64,000 nt of DNA from an uncultured Bacteroidales bacterium (GCA_900316055.1 ONBK01000007.1:1-64000); one strand, 5' to 3'. Counted from the stretch's first letter, positions 17,350 to 26,271 are shown. Program-made: numbers and translations. Notes: generated by a model from the sequence alone, not told the origin.

Positions 17350-19290
17350 TTATGCATTCTCGCTCTTCTCAGCAGCTTCGGCCTTCTCGGCGTCATTAAG
17401 GATGCGCAGTTTGGCCTGCATGAGTGCAATCTGCTGGCGGGCGCCCTGCATCTTCTTCTCGAACTCCTGCTTCAGGAGGTCGGCCTGCTTGGAGTTGGCC
17501 AGGAAGCCGAGGTTGTTCTCCCAGAGGGCGAGATCGCTGCGCAGTTTTTCGATTTTCTCCTGCAGCTCGGCCTTCTCGTTGTTGACGAACTTGCGGCTGT
17601 CGCCGGCATTGCGGATACGCTCGCGGTAGGCGGTCTCTTCGGCCTCGCGGGCGCTGATCTTCAGCTGTTCGAAGATGCGGTCGATTTCGGCGCGGAACTC
17701 CTTGTGCAGACGCTCCTTGTCGGCCATCGGCACAAATCCCACCTCGGCCCAGCGGCGCTGGAACTCCTTGATGGCGTTGAGGTTCTCCTCGCGGTTTTCG
17801 CCAAACTGGTGGGCCTTGAGTTCGGTGATGATGGCCTCTTTGACGGCCAGGTTCTCGTGCTCGGAAGCGCGGCGCTCGCTGAAGAACTCGCCCTTCTTGG
17901 CGAAGAATTCGTCGCAGGCTTTGCGGAAGCGCTGCCACACCTTCTCGCTCACCTTACGGCTGGTGGCGCCGATGCTCTTCCATTCCTCTTGCAGCTCGAG
18001 AAGCTCTTTGGTGGCGTTCTTCCAGTCTTCGCGTTTGGCGATGGCTTCAGCTTTGAGGCAGAGGTCGATCTTCTTCTGGTAGTTGGTCTCCTGCTCGTCG
18101 CGGATGGTGCCGAAATATTCTTTCTTCTCGCTGTAGTGCTTGTCGATCATGCCCTTGAACTTGGTCCAAATATCCTCGTTCACCTCGCGGGGTACGGGGC
18201 CGATGCTCTTCCACACCTTCAGCAGCTCGTCGAGGGCGGCGGTGGTGTCGTTCCACTCTTTGGTGGAGGTGGGCTGTTTCTCGGTGAGTTCGGTAGCTTT
18301 CTCCACGAGGGCTTGTTTGGCCAGGAGATTGCTTTCCTGCTCTTCCTTGCGCTGGTCGTAGTATTCCTTGCGGCGCTCGTCGATTTGGTTGGCGGCGTTG
18401 CAGAATCGCTGCCAGATTTCCTCGTTCTGCTCGATGGGCACGGGGCCGGTCTCTTTCCAGCGGGCGCGGAGGTCCTGCAGGCCTTTGAAGGCTTTGGTCA
18501 CGGAGCTCTCCATGATGAGCTCTTCGGCGGCTTCGCAAAGTTTTATCTTCTCCTCGAGGTTGCGCTTCTGGTCGAGAGCGCGCAACTCGCGGTTGATTTT
18601 CAGCTTATTGAAGAATTGTTCTATCTGGAAATGATAGTTCTGCCAGAGGTCGTTCATCTGCTCGCGGGGCACTTCGCCGATGGCTTTCCAGCGCTCCTGG
18701 ATTTCGTTGAATTTCTCCAGCGAGACCTTCACCTGTTCTTCTTCTGAATCGGTGAGTGCACGCATCTCCTCGATGAGAGCCTGTTTGGCGGCGAGGTTGC
18801 GTTTCTTCATCTCTTCCTGTTCCTCCATGTAGCGTTGACGACGATGACGGTATTCGTCATGCAGGCCGCGCATCTCGTCGGCGAGGGCGTCGTCTTTGGG
18901 CTCGTACTCGTCCTTGTTGCCTCCGTCGGCAATAAACTGCTCGAAGGCGCGGGTATGCTCTTCGCGGTTCAGTTCGCCGAAACGGCTCCAGAGGTTAGCC
19001 ACGCGGGTGCGGATTTTCTGCACATCGCTCTCGGCGAGGAGGGCCTTCATGGCCTCCACCAACTCTCCGCGGGTGAGGGTGGTGTAGTCGGGCTCGGGTT
19101 CAGTGGCTTCCGCCTCGGGTTCTGCTTCGGGAGCAGGAGCGGGTTCGGGCTCAGCAACGGCCTCAGGCTCCGGTGCGGGAGTGGGTTCCGGTTCGGCGGT
19201 GAGCTCAGGAGTGGGGGGCACCTCAGTTTGGTTCTCAGGGTTAGGCAGAACGGGATTTTCATTCTGCAGGTTGTCGGTCTCTTCCATCAT
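17350..19290 (-). CDS. DUF349 repeat protein
   Basis: This cytoplasmic protein of about 646 residues is built from five or six DUF349 repeats (about 70 residues each) marked by phrases such as RWKAIGEVPREQMNDLWQNY, RWKETGPVPIEQNEEIW, VWKSIGPVPREVNEDIWTKF and EWKSIGATSRKVSEKVWQRF. An acidic Pro/Glu/Ala tail of about 75 residues precedes them at the N-terminus, and a coiled coil follows near the C-terminus. I chose the ATG at 19290 (MMEETDN): a further upstream start at 19365 would lie almost at the predicted transcription start. DUF349 proteins are widespread in Bacteroidota and Actinobacteria; their biochemical role is not established. It heads a five-gene operon. Confidence 0.88.
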   Translation of the reverse strand: MMEETDNLQNENPVLPNPENQTEVPPTPELTAEPEPTPAPEPEAVAEPEPAPAPEAEPEAEATEPEPDYTTLTRGELVEAMKALLAESDVQKIRTRVANLWSRFGELNREEHTRAFEQFIADGGNKDEYEPKDDALADEMRGLHDEYRHRRQRYMEEQEEMKKRNLAAKQALIEEMRALTDSEEEQVKVSLEKFNEIQERWKAIGEVPREQMNDLWQNYHFQIEQFFNKLKINRELRALDQKRNLEEKIKLCEAAEELIMESSVTKAFKGLQDLRARWKETGPVPIEQNEEIWQRFCNAANQIDERRKEYYDQRKEEQESNLLAKQALVEKATELTEKQPTSTKEWNDTTAALDELLKVWKSIGPVPREVNEDIWTKFKGMIDKHYSEKKEYFGTIRDEQETNYQKKIDLCLKAEAIAKREDWKNATKELLELQEEWKSIGATSRKVSEKVWQRFRKACDEFFAKKGEFFSERRASEHENLAVKEAIITELKAHQFGENREENLNAIKEFQRRWAEVGFVPMADKERLHKEFRAEIDRIFEQLKISAREAEETAYRERIRNAGDSRKFVNNEKAELQEKIEKLRSDLALWENNLGFLANSKQADLLKQEFEKKMQGARQQIALMQAKLRILNDAEKAEAAEKSENA

Positions 19291-19375
19291 AATGGTTTTT
19301 TGTTTTTGTAGAATTACTTCTGTATTAATACGATACAGGTTAAAAATTAACTTCATTTTCCGCAAAGCGGAACTG

Positions 19376-19383
19376 CAAAGATA
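19376..19383 (-). promoter_or_regulatory. Probable promoter -7 box of the DUF349 operon
   Basis: The minus strand reads TATCTTTG, a full match to TAnnTTTG, about 85 bp before the chosen start codon. No clear TTG box is seen at the usual spacing. Confidence 0.55.
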
Positions 19384-19457
19384 CGAAAAAATTGATATCT
19401 ATATAGAAAAAATAAAAAACGTTCTTCTGTTGAGGGTGGTCAGAAAGGTCATTTGCT

Positions 19458-19492
19458 CGGTTGTTGTCCGCTTTTAATGCGGACAACAACCG
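19458..19492. repeat. Perfect 14-bp inverted repeat
   Basis: CGGTTGTTGTCCGC and its exact complement flank a 7-base loop (TTTTAAT). It lies downstream of the BspA-like gene on the minus strand and merges with an 11-bp tandem array, so it may be a terminator, or simply the hairpin end of the array. Confidence 0.7.
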
Positions 19493-19523
19493 GACAACAA
19501 CCGGACAACAGGCGGACAACAGG
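19480..19523. repeat. 11-bp tandem array (CGGACAACAAC x4)
   Basis: Four consecutive units: two of CGGACAACAAC and two of CGGACAACAGG. The first unit is also one arm of the adjacent inverted repeat. Period and layout match the arrays at 40821-40895 and 63690-63770. Confidence 0.85.
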
Positions 19524-19673
19524 GCAAGAGGAGACAGATTTGAATGGCGGTGGGTTTTCCTATGCGGTTGTGAATTTACAATTTAGGATAGTGGTGATTT
19601 TTATTTGATTAATGGTTCATACCACGTTTGTGGGCACAGGAGTGTTCCTTTGGTATTTCTTTTCGTCACAATT

Positions 19674-21230
19674 TTATTCATTAATAACAGCTATTTTTCT
19701 TGAAACGTGGTTGCCGACTTTGACGAAATATACTCCAGTTGGCAATGAGCAATTCTTTATTTGTCGACCAATAATGTCGAAAATTCTCACTTGTTCGTGC
19801 AAGGGGTCATCAACTATTATCATTCCATTACTGGTATAAATTCGAGTTCTATTAAGTTTATTATCGTTTATACCAACAGCGCTATTTGTTGCAATATTAC
19901 TACGACAGATGTTTTCGTTCTTTGATGAAAAAGGAAATGAAGATTGACAAGTGTTGTTCATCACAATTCCCACTTGGTAATAAATGGTTCCACTGGGAGC
20001 ATCCTCATCGGTGTATGATGTGTTTCCGTTGGCAGGAATGGCATCAATTTGCTCAAGTTCGGTTGTTGATGTACCACGATAGATAATGTATGTGGAGTAA
20101 TTTGTGCCTTCGTAAGGTGTCCACGAAAGATTCCAATGACCACCAATACCTTGGTTAATGCTAAGATGCATGGTTTTGTGAACGTTACTTAATTCGCTTT
20201 CGAACCCGAGTGGGTCAATAGCACTAATGCGGTAACGATAAGATCGAGTATTCGGTCTAGATGAACTATCAATCCAAGCAGAAATACTATCGGCATTTAC
20301 AGATGCTAATAGATCGTACACATTGGACACAACGCTTTCACGATAGATGTTATATTGTAATGCATTCTCATCAAGGTCAATATATAGTATATTTCTTTCA
20401 TTCTCTACGTCTACCATACATATTCTAGGCTCAATCATGTAGGTGAAAAAAGCAGATATAATACTGTCTTCGGTCAAATAAATAATATCAGGATTACTTG
20501 TGTTTCCGGTGCTCCATGAATGAAATTTATATCCTTGTTTCGGTGTGGCAATTATTTTTAATGAATAATCCCAGGAGGAAGAGTTCGTAATATCAATATA
20601 AGCACGACCCATAGAAGTATCATTGGAGTGAAGGGAAAGAGTGTTTGTATCTATGGTGATTGAGGTGAGATTGATGCAACTATCAAAAGACATAAAACCG
20701 ATATTAACAACACTGGTTGGAATTGTCAATGATACAAGATGTGTACAATTTTTGAAAGCAAAATTGCCTATGGAACTGACTGAGTGAGGAATAATAATGG
20801 TGTCAAAGGCACAATTTTGAAAAGCACATACACCCAGAGAAATAATACTGTCGGGAAGTATAATTGATGATAAGGAAGTGCAACTACCGAATGCACAATC
20901 GCCAATGATTTTTGTTGTTCTTGGAATAGACACAGAAACAATGTTAGAACAAAAGGAAAAAGCCCAATCACCAATGGAAGTCACAATATAATAGTTTCCA
21001 TTGAAATAAACGCTATCTGGAATTATTAACGTTCCGGTAGGTTCGGTATAACCATTATACGGATTATATGGGTCATTGCTTGGATAAGTGACAGAAACGT
21101 GGTTTCCTGAACTTGAGATATTGTAGTATAAAGTATGCCCACTCGGTGATACTGCTGAAAAGTTGTATGCAAATGCTTGTGCAAATATGCCAAATGTGAA
21201 GACAACCAAAATAATAAATCCTTTTTTCAT
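19674..21230 (-). CDS. BspA-type leucine-rich repeat surface protein with T9SS C-terminal signal
   Basis: The 518-residue protein has a signal peptide (MKKGFIILVVFTFGIFAQAFA). LRR_5/BspA repeats cover about residues 75-205 with phrases such as VTSIGDWAFSFCSNIVSVSI and VSSIGNFAFKNCTHLVSLTI. A glycine/aromatic bridging region and a probable fibronectin-III-like region with IYRGTSTTELEQI follow. The tail, residues about 450-518, has the type A sorting-signal look: VRIFDIIGRQIKNCSLPTGVYFVKVGN and a basic end. It is predicted to be exported by Sec, moved across the outer membrane by the type IX system and left on the surface, where BspA repeats often bind host or other bacteria. The gene is clearly more AT-rich than its neighbours, suggesting acquisition. 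No matching promoter was found. Confidence 0.87.
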   Translation of the reverse strand: MKKGFIILVVFTFGIFAQAFAYNFSAVSPSGHTLYYNISSSGNHVSVTYPSNDPYNPYNGYTEPTGTLIIPDSVYFNGNYYIVTSIGDWAFSFCSNIVSVSIPRTTKIIGDCAFGSCTSLSSIILPDSIISLGVCAFQNCAFDTIIIPHSVSSIGNFAFKNCTHLVSLTIPTSVVNIGFMSFDSCINLTSITIDTNTLSLHSNDTSMGRAYIDITNSSSWDYSLKIIATPKQGYKFHSWSTGNTSNPDIIYLTEDSIISAFFTYMIEPRICMVDVENERNILYIDLDENALQYNIYRESVVSNVYDLLASVNADSISAWIDSSSRPNTRSYRYRISAIDPLGFESELSNVHKTMHLSINQGIGGHWNLSWTPYEGTNYSTYIIYRGTSTTELEQIDAIPANGNTSYTDEDAPSGTIYYQVGIVMNNTCQSSFPFSSKNENICRSNIATNSAVGINDNKLNRTRIYTSNGMIIVDDPLHEQVRIFDIIGRQIKNCSLPTGVYFVKVGNHVSRKIAVINE

Positions 21231-21311
21231 GTGTATGTAAAGTTAGTTAATAATTTTAAAGACAATGGGAACAATAATAGCTGCAATTACAACTGCTAAT
21301 CCTATTAAAAG

Positions 21312-21383
21312 TTCGGATTATTCGGAGTATTCTGATTATTCGGAATACTCGGATTATTCAGATTATTCGGATTATTCGGATTC
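21312..21383. repeat. 9-bp tandem array (TTCGGATTA x8)
   Basis: Eight units in exact 9-bp register, consensus TTCGGATTA with one to three changes per unit. Within it GAGTATTC and GAATACTC form an inverted pair. It lies about 70 bp upstream of the leuS -33 box. Confidence 0.9.
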
Positions 21384-21451
21384 ATGGGTTTTCTATAGTT
21401 GTTTTTCGGGTGCAAAGATACGCACTTTTCGGGGAACGGCAAAAAAAATAT

Positions 21452-21482
21452 TTTGCCATTCCACTCGTTTTTTGTATCTTTG
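21452..21482 (+). promoter_or_regulatory. Promoter of leuS and downstream genes
   Basis: TTTG at 21452-21455, 19 bases, then TATCTTTG at 21475-21482: a full match to the Bacteroidota sigma-ABfr promoter. The start codon of leuS is 75 bp further on. Confidence 0.8.
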
Positions 21483-21556
21483 CATTTTTGTTTGGTGGAA
21501 TGCCAAATGCTAATGTGTTGAAAAAATTACATTTAAGAAATAAAATATAATAATAT

Positions 21557-24424
21557 ATGGACTATAATTACAATGAGATAGAGCAGAAGTGGCAGGAATG
21601 GTGGCGCAAGGAGGGTGTGTACCATGTGGAGACGGGTTCCGCCAAGCCGCATTATTATGTGCTGGATATGTTCCCCTATCCGTCGGGCGCAGGCCTGCAT
21701 GTGGGTCACCCGCTGGGCTATATCGCCAGCGATATCTACGCCCGCTACAAACGTCTTCAGGGCTTCAACGTTCTGCACCCCATGGGCTACGACGCCTACG
21801 GCCTCCCCGCCGAGCAGTATGCCATTCAGACGGGCCAGCATCCCGCCATCACCACCGAGCAGAATATCAATCGCTACCGCGAGCAGCTGGACAAGATAGG
21901 CTTCAGCTTCGACTGGAGCCGCGAGGTGCGCACCTGCGAGCCCAAGTACTACAAATGGACGCAGTGGACCTTCATCCAGCTCTTTAAGCATTACTACGAC
22001 AACAACGCCAACAAGGCGCTGCCCATCAGTAGCCTCGTGGAACGCTTCGCCAAGCAGGGCACCGAGGGTCTCGATGCCGCCTGCACCGAACCGATGACCT
22101 TCACGGCCGACGAGTGGAACTCGTGGGACGAGGTCAAGCAGCAGCAGGTGCTGATGAACTACCGCCTGGCTTATCTGGCTGACATCCCCGTGAACTGGTG
22201 CGCCGAGCTGGGCACCGTGCTGGCCAACGACGAGGTGGTCAACGGCCTCTCCGTCCGCGGCGGCTATCCCGTGGAACGCAAGTTGATGCGCCAGTGGAGC
22301 CTCCGTATCACCGCCTATGCCCAGCGTCTGGTCGACGGCTTGGAGCAGGTGGATTGGACCGACAGCCTCAAGGAAATACAGCGCAACTGGATTGGCCGCT
22401 CGGAAGGCGCCGCCGTCTGGTTCCCGCTGGCCGACAACAAAGAACATTCGTTCGAAATCTTCACCACCCGTCCCGACACCATCTTCGGCGTCACCTTCAT
22501 GGTGCTGTGTCCCGAACATGAACTTATCGACCAAATCACCACTCCGGAGCACAAGGCCGAAGTGGAGGCTTATGTCACCTGGGCGAAGAATCGCTCGGAG
22601 CGCGAGCGTCAGGCCGAGGTGAAGAAGGTGAGTGGCGTTTTCACCGGCGCCTACGCCATCAATCCCCTCACCAACGAGAAAATCCCCATCTGGGTTTCCG
22701 AATATGTGCTTGCCGGCTACGGTACTGGCGCCATCATGGCCGTTCCCGCCCACGACAGTCGCGACTTCGCTTTCGCGCGCCACTTCAACCTGCCTATCCG
22801 TCAGGTGGTGGCCCTCGAGAAAGACGCCGTCAGCGACCCCGCAACGTGGACGGAGAGCATGGATGCAAAGACCGGCTACTCTGTCAACAGCGGCTTCGTC
22901 ACCGGCATGAAGGTGAAGGATGCCATGAAGGCTGTCATCGACAAGATTGACGAGATGGGCATCGGTCACAAGACCATCAACTACCGCCTGCGCGACGCCA
23001 TCTTCAGTCGTCAGCGCTACTGGGGCGAGCCGTTCCCCGTCTACTACAAGAACGGCATCGCCTGCACCATTCCTGAGGAGTGCCTGCCACTGGAGCTGCC
23101 CGAGGTGAGCGAGTTCAAACCCACCGCCACCGGTGAACCCCCGCTGGGTCATGCGCAGAAATGGGCTTGGGACGAGCAGAATCGCTGTGTGGTGGAGAAG
23201 AGCAAGATTGACAACAAGACTGTCTTCCCATTAGAGCTGAGCACCATGCCCGGCTTTGCAGGTTCGAGTGGGTATTATTTCCGCTACATGGATCCCCACA
23301 ACGACAGCGCCTACTTTTCGAAAGAGGCTGTGGGTTACTGGCAGAATGTGGACTTCTATGTTGGCGGCGCCGAGCATGCTTCTGGCCACCTTATCTACTC
23401 CCGTTTCTGGAACAAATTCCTCTTTGACCTCGGAATGGCCGTGAAGGAAGAGCCCTTCCAGAAACTTATCAACCAAGGTATGATTCAGGGCCGTTCGAAC
23501 TTCGTCTATCGCTCGAAGGCCGACAACAACCTCTTTATCTCGAAAGGCCTCATCAAGGACATGAACGACGTCACCGCCATCCATGTGGACATCAACATCG
23601 TGGACAACGACGTGCTGGATGTCGAACGCTTCCGTGAGTGGCGTCCCGAATTCAAAGAGGCACGCTTCGAACTCGAAGAGGGTAAGTATATCTGTGGTTG
23701 GGAGGTCGAGAAGATGAGTAAGAGCATGTTCAATGTGCAGAACCCCGACGATTTGGTGGCTCGCTACGGAGCCGACACGCTGCGTCTCTACGAGATGTTC
23801 CTCGGTCCTGTGGAGCAGGCCAAACCCTGGGACACCAACGGTATCGAGGGTGTGCACAGGTTCCTGAAGAAGTTCTGGAAGCTGTATGATAATTGCTTGA
23901 ATGCTTCAATGCCTGAATGCTTGAGTGCTGACGCAGCAAATACTCAAATAATCAAGCAATCAAACAATCAAGCATTGAAAGTGCTCCATCAGACCATCAA
24001 GAAGGTGACCGACGATATTGAGCGCTTCTCGCTCAACACCTCGGTGTCAACCTTTATGATTGCCACCAACCAGCTCACCGAGATGAAGTGTGTCAGCCGC
24101 GAAGTATTGGAGCCGCTGGTGGTGCTCATCGTACCCTTCGCCCCGCATATCGCCGAGGAGTTGTGGCATCAGTTAGGTCACGAAACCAGCGTCTGTGACG
24201 CCCAGTGGCCCGTGTGCGACCCACAGTACCTCATCGAGGATACGGTGAAATATCCGGTGCAGTTCAACGGCAAGATGCGTTTCACCATCGACCTGCCGGC
24301 TGACTGCAACCAGGCCGATGTTCTTGCCGCTGTGAAGGCTGCTCCCGAGAGCTCCAAATGGCTGACGGGCGAGCCTAAGAAAGTTATTTTTGTACCGAAG
24401 AAAATCATCAATATTGTTGTCTAA
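21557..24424 (+). CDS. leuS: Leucyl-tRNA synthetase
   Basis: This class I synthetase charges tRNA-Leu with leucine in the cytoplasm. Seen in 955 residues: the HIGH-equivalent HVGH (48-51) in [21 protein letters not shown], an editing (CP1) domain with [13 protein letters not shown] and [16 protein letters not shown], the KMSKS motif at about 719-723, an anticodon-binding domain and the C-terminal segment ending KKIINIVV. At about residues 779-807 the surface segment between the end of the catalytic core and [12 protein letters not shown] is encoded by an inverted octamer element (23893-23976) and reads [19 protein letters not shown] and on. From memory, other Bacteroidales enzymes have an unrelated stretch here. 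The enzyme otherwise looks complete. Confidence 0.97.
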   Translation: MDYNYNEIEQKWQEWWRKEGVYHVETGSAKPHYYVLDMFPYPSGAGLHVGHPLGYIASDIYARYKRLQGFNVLHPMGYDAYGLPAEQYAIQTGQHPAITTEQNINRYREQLDKIGFSFDWSREVRTCEPKYYKWTQWTFIQLFKHYYDNNANKALPISSLVERFAKQGTEGLDAACTEPMTFTADEWNSWDEVKQQQVLMNYRLAYLADIPVNWCAELGTVLANDEVVNGLSVRGGYPVERKLMRQWSLRITAYAQRLVDGLEQVDWTDSLKEIQRNWIGRSEGAAVWFPLADNKEHSFEIFTTRPDTIFGVTFMVLCPEHELIDQITTPEHKAEVEAYVTWAKNRSERERQAEVKKVSGVFTGAYAINPLTNEKIPIWVSEYVLAGYGTGAIMAVPAHDSRDFAFARHFNLPIRQVVALEKDAVSDPATWTESMDAKTGYSVNSGFVTGMKVKDAMKAVIDKIDEMGIGHKTINYRLRDAIFSRQRYWGEPFPVYYKNGIACTIPEECLPLELPEVSEFKPTATGEPPLGHAQKWAWDEQNRCVVEKSKIDNKTVFPLELSTMPGFAGSSGYYFRYMDPHNDSAYFSKEAVGYWQNVDFYVGGAEHASGHLIYSRFWNKFLFDLGMAVKEEPFQKLINQGMIQGRSNFVYRSKADNNLFISKGLIKDMNDVTAIHVDINIVDNDVLDVERFREWRPEFKEARFELEEGKYICGWEVEKMSKSMFNVQNPDDLVARYGADTLRLYEMFLGPVEQAKPWDTNGIEGVHRFLKKFWKLYDNCLNASMPECLSADAANTQIIKQSNNQALKVLHQTIKKVTDDIERFSLNTSVSTFMIATNQLTEMKCVSREVLEPLVVLIVPFAPHIAEELWHQLGHETSVCDAQWPVCDPQYLIEDTVKYPVQFNGKMRFTIDLPADCNQADVLAAVKAAPESSKWLTGEPKKVIFVPKKIINIVV
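23893..23976. repeat. In-frame inverted octamer element in leuS
   Basis: Left arm units GCTTGAAT, GCTTCAAT, GCCTGAAT and GCTTGAGT, core GCTGACGC (23927-23934), then AGCAAATA, CTCAAATA, ATCAAGCA, ATCAAACA and ATCAAGCA, all in one 8-bp register. The arms are imperfect complements. No stop or frameshift results. Confidence 0.85.
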
Positions 24425-24470
24425 GTAGTTAAGTAGACAGTAGTTAAGGAGTTAAGTAGAATAGGAATAA
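24425..24470. repeat. Degenerate heptamer run between leuS and nusB
   Basis: Repeats of GTTAAGTAG and related 7-8-bp units fill most of the 54-bp gap; no terminator or Shine-Dalgarno sequence is clear. Confidence 0.45.
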
Positions 24471-24478
24471 TTTGATTT

Positions 24479-25438
24479 ATGCTTAGTAGACATTTTTTGA
24501 GAAGCAAGGTGCTGCAGGCCATTTATGCCGGCAGATATGAAGAGAAGAAGGTCGACGAGGTGGCGAAGAGTTTCGAGTATCACATCCAGAAGCTCAATGA
24601 GTTGGGTGTGCTACAGGTCTCGTTGCTGCCCCGTTTTGTAGAAGTCGCTGGCGAGGTGCTGGAGGAGGGCAAGAAGAAATTCCGTCCCACCGAAGAAGAG
24701 CGTAATCCGAGCTTGCGTTTGCTTGACAACGTCTTTATCCGTCGGATGGCTGACAACTTCGAGCTGAAGAAGGCTATGGAGAGTTGGTGTGGCTGCTGGG
24801 AGACGCACGAAGACTTGATTCGCGAGGCTTTCATGGAGTTCAGAAAGATGAAAGAGTATAAGGAATATGTGGACTCGGAGGAACAAGGCTTTGAGTTTGA
24901 CAAATCCTTTGCCATCCTGCTGTTCCGCTACTTGATGAACCGCGAGTCGCTGCGAACCGTAGTAGGTGAGAGAAGCCTTCTTTGGGAGGACGACTTCGAC
25001 CAGATAGCGCAGTACAACTTCATGATGATGAAGACCTTGGAGGAAGACTCTTTCGACGAGGCGTCGGTGTGGCCGATGATGTACGACAAGCGAGAAGATA
25101 AGGACGAGGCTGATATGCAGTTCGCTCGCGAGTTGTTGAAAAACACTATAGCCACGAGAGAGGAGAGCGAAGAGTTGGTGAAGAGCCACCTGCAGGGGTG
25201 GGAGTTCGAGCGTGTGTCGAAGATGGATGTGTTGCTCATCAATATGGCGGTGGCTGAGCTGACGGGTTGTCCGACGATTCCCGAGAGGGTGACGGTGGAC
25301 GAGTATATCGAGCTCTCGAAGGAGTTCAGTTCGGAACGTAGCCGGCTGTTCATCAATGGTATACTTGACAAGTTGATTCTCGAATTGCGGTCGAAGGGAA
25401 AGATTAACAAGTTCGGGAGAGGAATTGTGGGGGAATAA
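24479..25438 (+). CDS. nusB: Transcription antitermination factor NusB, long Bacteroidota form
   Basis: NusB binds boxA RNA with NusE (S10) to keep RNA polymerase going, chiefly on rRNA operons. The N-terminus LSRHFLRSKVLQAIYA and the C-terminal conserved block LLINMAVAELTGCPTIPERVTVDEYIELSKEFS followed by FINGILDKL define the family. At 319 residues it is about twice the length of E. coli NusB, as is usual in Bacteroidota, where a helical region is inserted in the middle. It lies in the leuS-to-djlA forward run. Confidence 0.92.
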   Translation: MLSRHFLRSKVLQAIYAGRYEEKKVDEVAKSFEYHIQKLNELGVLQVSLLPRFVEVAGEVLEEGKKKFRPTEEERNPSLRLLDNVFIRRMADNFELKKAMESWCGCWETHEDLIREAFMEFRKMKEYKEYVDSEEQGFEFDKSFAILLFRYLMNRESLRTVVGERSLLWEDDFDQIAQYNFMMMKTLEEDSFDEASVWPMMYDKREDKDEADMQFARELLKNTIATREESEELVKSHLQGWEFERVSKMDVLLINMAVAELTGCPTIPERVTVDEYIELSKEFSSERSRLFINGILDKLILELRSKGKINKFGRGIVGE

Positions 25439-25461
25439 CGTTTAAAGTTTAACGTTTAAAG
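25438..25461. repeat. GTTTAAA heptamer array between nusB and the DUF1573 gene
   Basis: GTTTAAA, GTTTAAC and GTTTAAA occur in register just after the nusB stop. The unit is shared with 32869-32896 and 52177-52225. Confidence 0.65.
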
Positions 25462-25470
25462 ATTGTTGTG

Positions 25471-25908
25471 ATGAAGAAAAGTTTGTTTCCGATATTATTT
25501 GCAGGTTTGCTGTTGTGTGGTTGCGGCGGGCAGGAGGATAAGAGTGTGAAAAAGGATATTGGCAGCGATTTAGTAGAGAATTTCGAAGCCGATGCCAGTG
25601 CGCAGATTACCTTTGATGAAGAGATGCATGACTTTGGCAACCTTTCGGCTGGCGAGCAGGTGAGTTATAGTTTTCATTTCCGCAATACCGGCAAGAAGGA
25701 CTTGGTGATTACCGGATGTGCTGCCAGTTGCGGCTGCACGGTGCCGAGCTATCCGCAGGGGCGCATTGCTCCTGGTGAGGATGGCTATGTGACGGTGTCG
25801 TTCAACAGCTCGGGTAAAGCCGGTGAGACCTACGAGGAGGTCACTGTGGTGAGCAATTCGCAGCCCGGTCGCCAGACATTGAGAATCCATGCGAAAGTGG
25901 GATTCTGA
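25471..25908 (+). CDS. DUF1573 lipoprotein
   Basis: This is a lipoprotein of 145 residues with lipobox LLLCGCGG and a single DUF1573 domain, an immunoglobulin-like fold: ITFDEEMHDFGNLSAGEQV, then FRNTGKKDLVITGCAASCGCTVPSYP. The paired cysteine motif GCAASCGCT is typical of the domain. I chose the ATG at 25471 over a GTG just before it. It sits between nusB and yajC, a common Bacteroidales arrangement. Its molecular role is unknown. Confidence 0.9.
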   Translation: MKKSLFPILFAGLLLCGCGGQEDKSVKKDIGSDLVENFEADASAQITFDEEMHDFGNLSAGEQVSYSFHFRNTGKKDLVITGCAASCGCTVPSYPQGRIAPGEDGYVTVSFNSSGKAGETYEEVTVVSNSQPGRQTLRIHAKVGF

Positions 25909-25910
25909 AT

Positions 25911-25935
25911 AGATAAGAGATAATAGTTCATAGTT
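25911..25935. repeat. AGATAAG/AGATAAT heptamer units before yajC
   Basis: AGATAAG, AGATAAT and AGTTCAT occur in 7-bp register in the 60-bp gap, matching the units before the S41 protease gene (61876-61903). Confidence 0.5.
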
Positions 25936-25968
25936 AAAAATAACAATCAACAATTAAATTTTTAGATT

Positions 25969-26232
25969 ATGGGTGGATCTGGTTCCATGATTTTGATGAT
26001 CGGCCTTTTGGTGCTGATGTGGGTTTTAATGATGCGTCCGCAGCGCAAGAAAGAGAAAGAGGAGCGTTTGTTCCGTGAGCGTCTGCAGAAAGGTGACCGC
26101 GTTGTCTTCTCCGGCGGTATCTACGGTAAGGTTCACGAGGTGGACACTCATACTGTCGATGTGGAGGTTTCGAATGGCGTCATCATGACCGTCGAGAAGG
26201 GCATGATTCAGCCTGCTCCCGAGGCTAAATAA
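25969..26232 (+). CDS. yajC: Preprotein translocase accessory subunit YajC
   Basis: YajC is a small inner-membrane partner of SecDF. The 87-residue protein has one transmembrane helix (SMILMIGLLVLMWVLMM, about residues 5-21), then the family block RPQRKKEKEERLFRERLQKGDRVVFSGGIYGKV and a beta-rich tail ending in VEKGMIQPAPEAK. No secDF is visible nearby; it is next to a DUF1573 lipoprotein gene and a YbbR-like gene in a forward run. Confidence 0.95.
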   Translation: MGGSGSMILMIGLLVLMWVLMMRPQRKKEKEERLFRERLQKGDRVVFSGGIYGKVHEVDTHTVDVEVSNGVIMTVEKGMIQPAPEAK

Positions 26233-26243
26233 AAGATATTTAG

Positions 26244-26261
26244 AGAGGCTGACATAGCCTT
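26244..26261. repeat. 18-bp stem-loop AGAGGCTGACATAGCCTT
   Basis: An AGGCT/AGCCT hairpin lies between yajC and the YbbR-like gene. It matches the complement of 52242-52259 at all but one base and contains the GGCTGAC core seen in the octamer elements. Confidence 0.7.
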
Positions 26262-26271
26262 GGTTTATGTT

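Larger units (their letters stand above)
19291..19673. other. 383-bp gap with promoter, perfect inverted repeat and 11-bp array
   Basis: This gap lies between the BspA-like gene and the DUF349 gene, both on the minus strand. It holds the -7 box at 19376-19383, the inverted repeat at 19458-19492 and the 11-bp array at 19480-19523. The remaining 150 bp toward the BspA gene is AT-rich and shows nothing I can name. Confidence 0.7.
21231..21556. other. 326-bp divergent gap with 9-bp array and leuS promoter
   Basis: The gap separates the BspA-like gene from leuS. It contains the 72-bp 9-mer array (21312-21383) and a full Bacteroidota promoter for leuS (21452-21482). A small open frame through the array encodes only a Ser-Asp-Tyr repeat and is rejected as a gene. 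Confidence 0.7.

Noticed and set aside
17326..18747. Leu/Ala/Val-rich plus-strand open frame of 473 codons
   Set aside because: It is antisense to the DUF349 gene, whose Lys/Glu codons read as Leu/Phe on the other strand; it is not a membrane protein.
19458..19523. CRISPR array
   Set aside because: Repeats of 7-11 bp without spacers and no cas genes; the same holds for every array in the window.
21265..21513. Open frame with a Ser-Asp-Tyr repeat peptide
   Set aside because: It is only the translation of the 9-bp TTCGGATTA array, overlaps the leuS promoter, and has no family or start signal.
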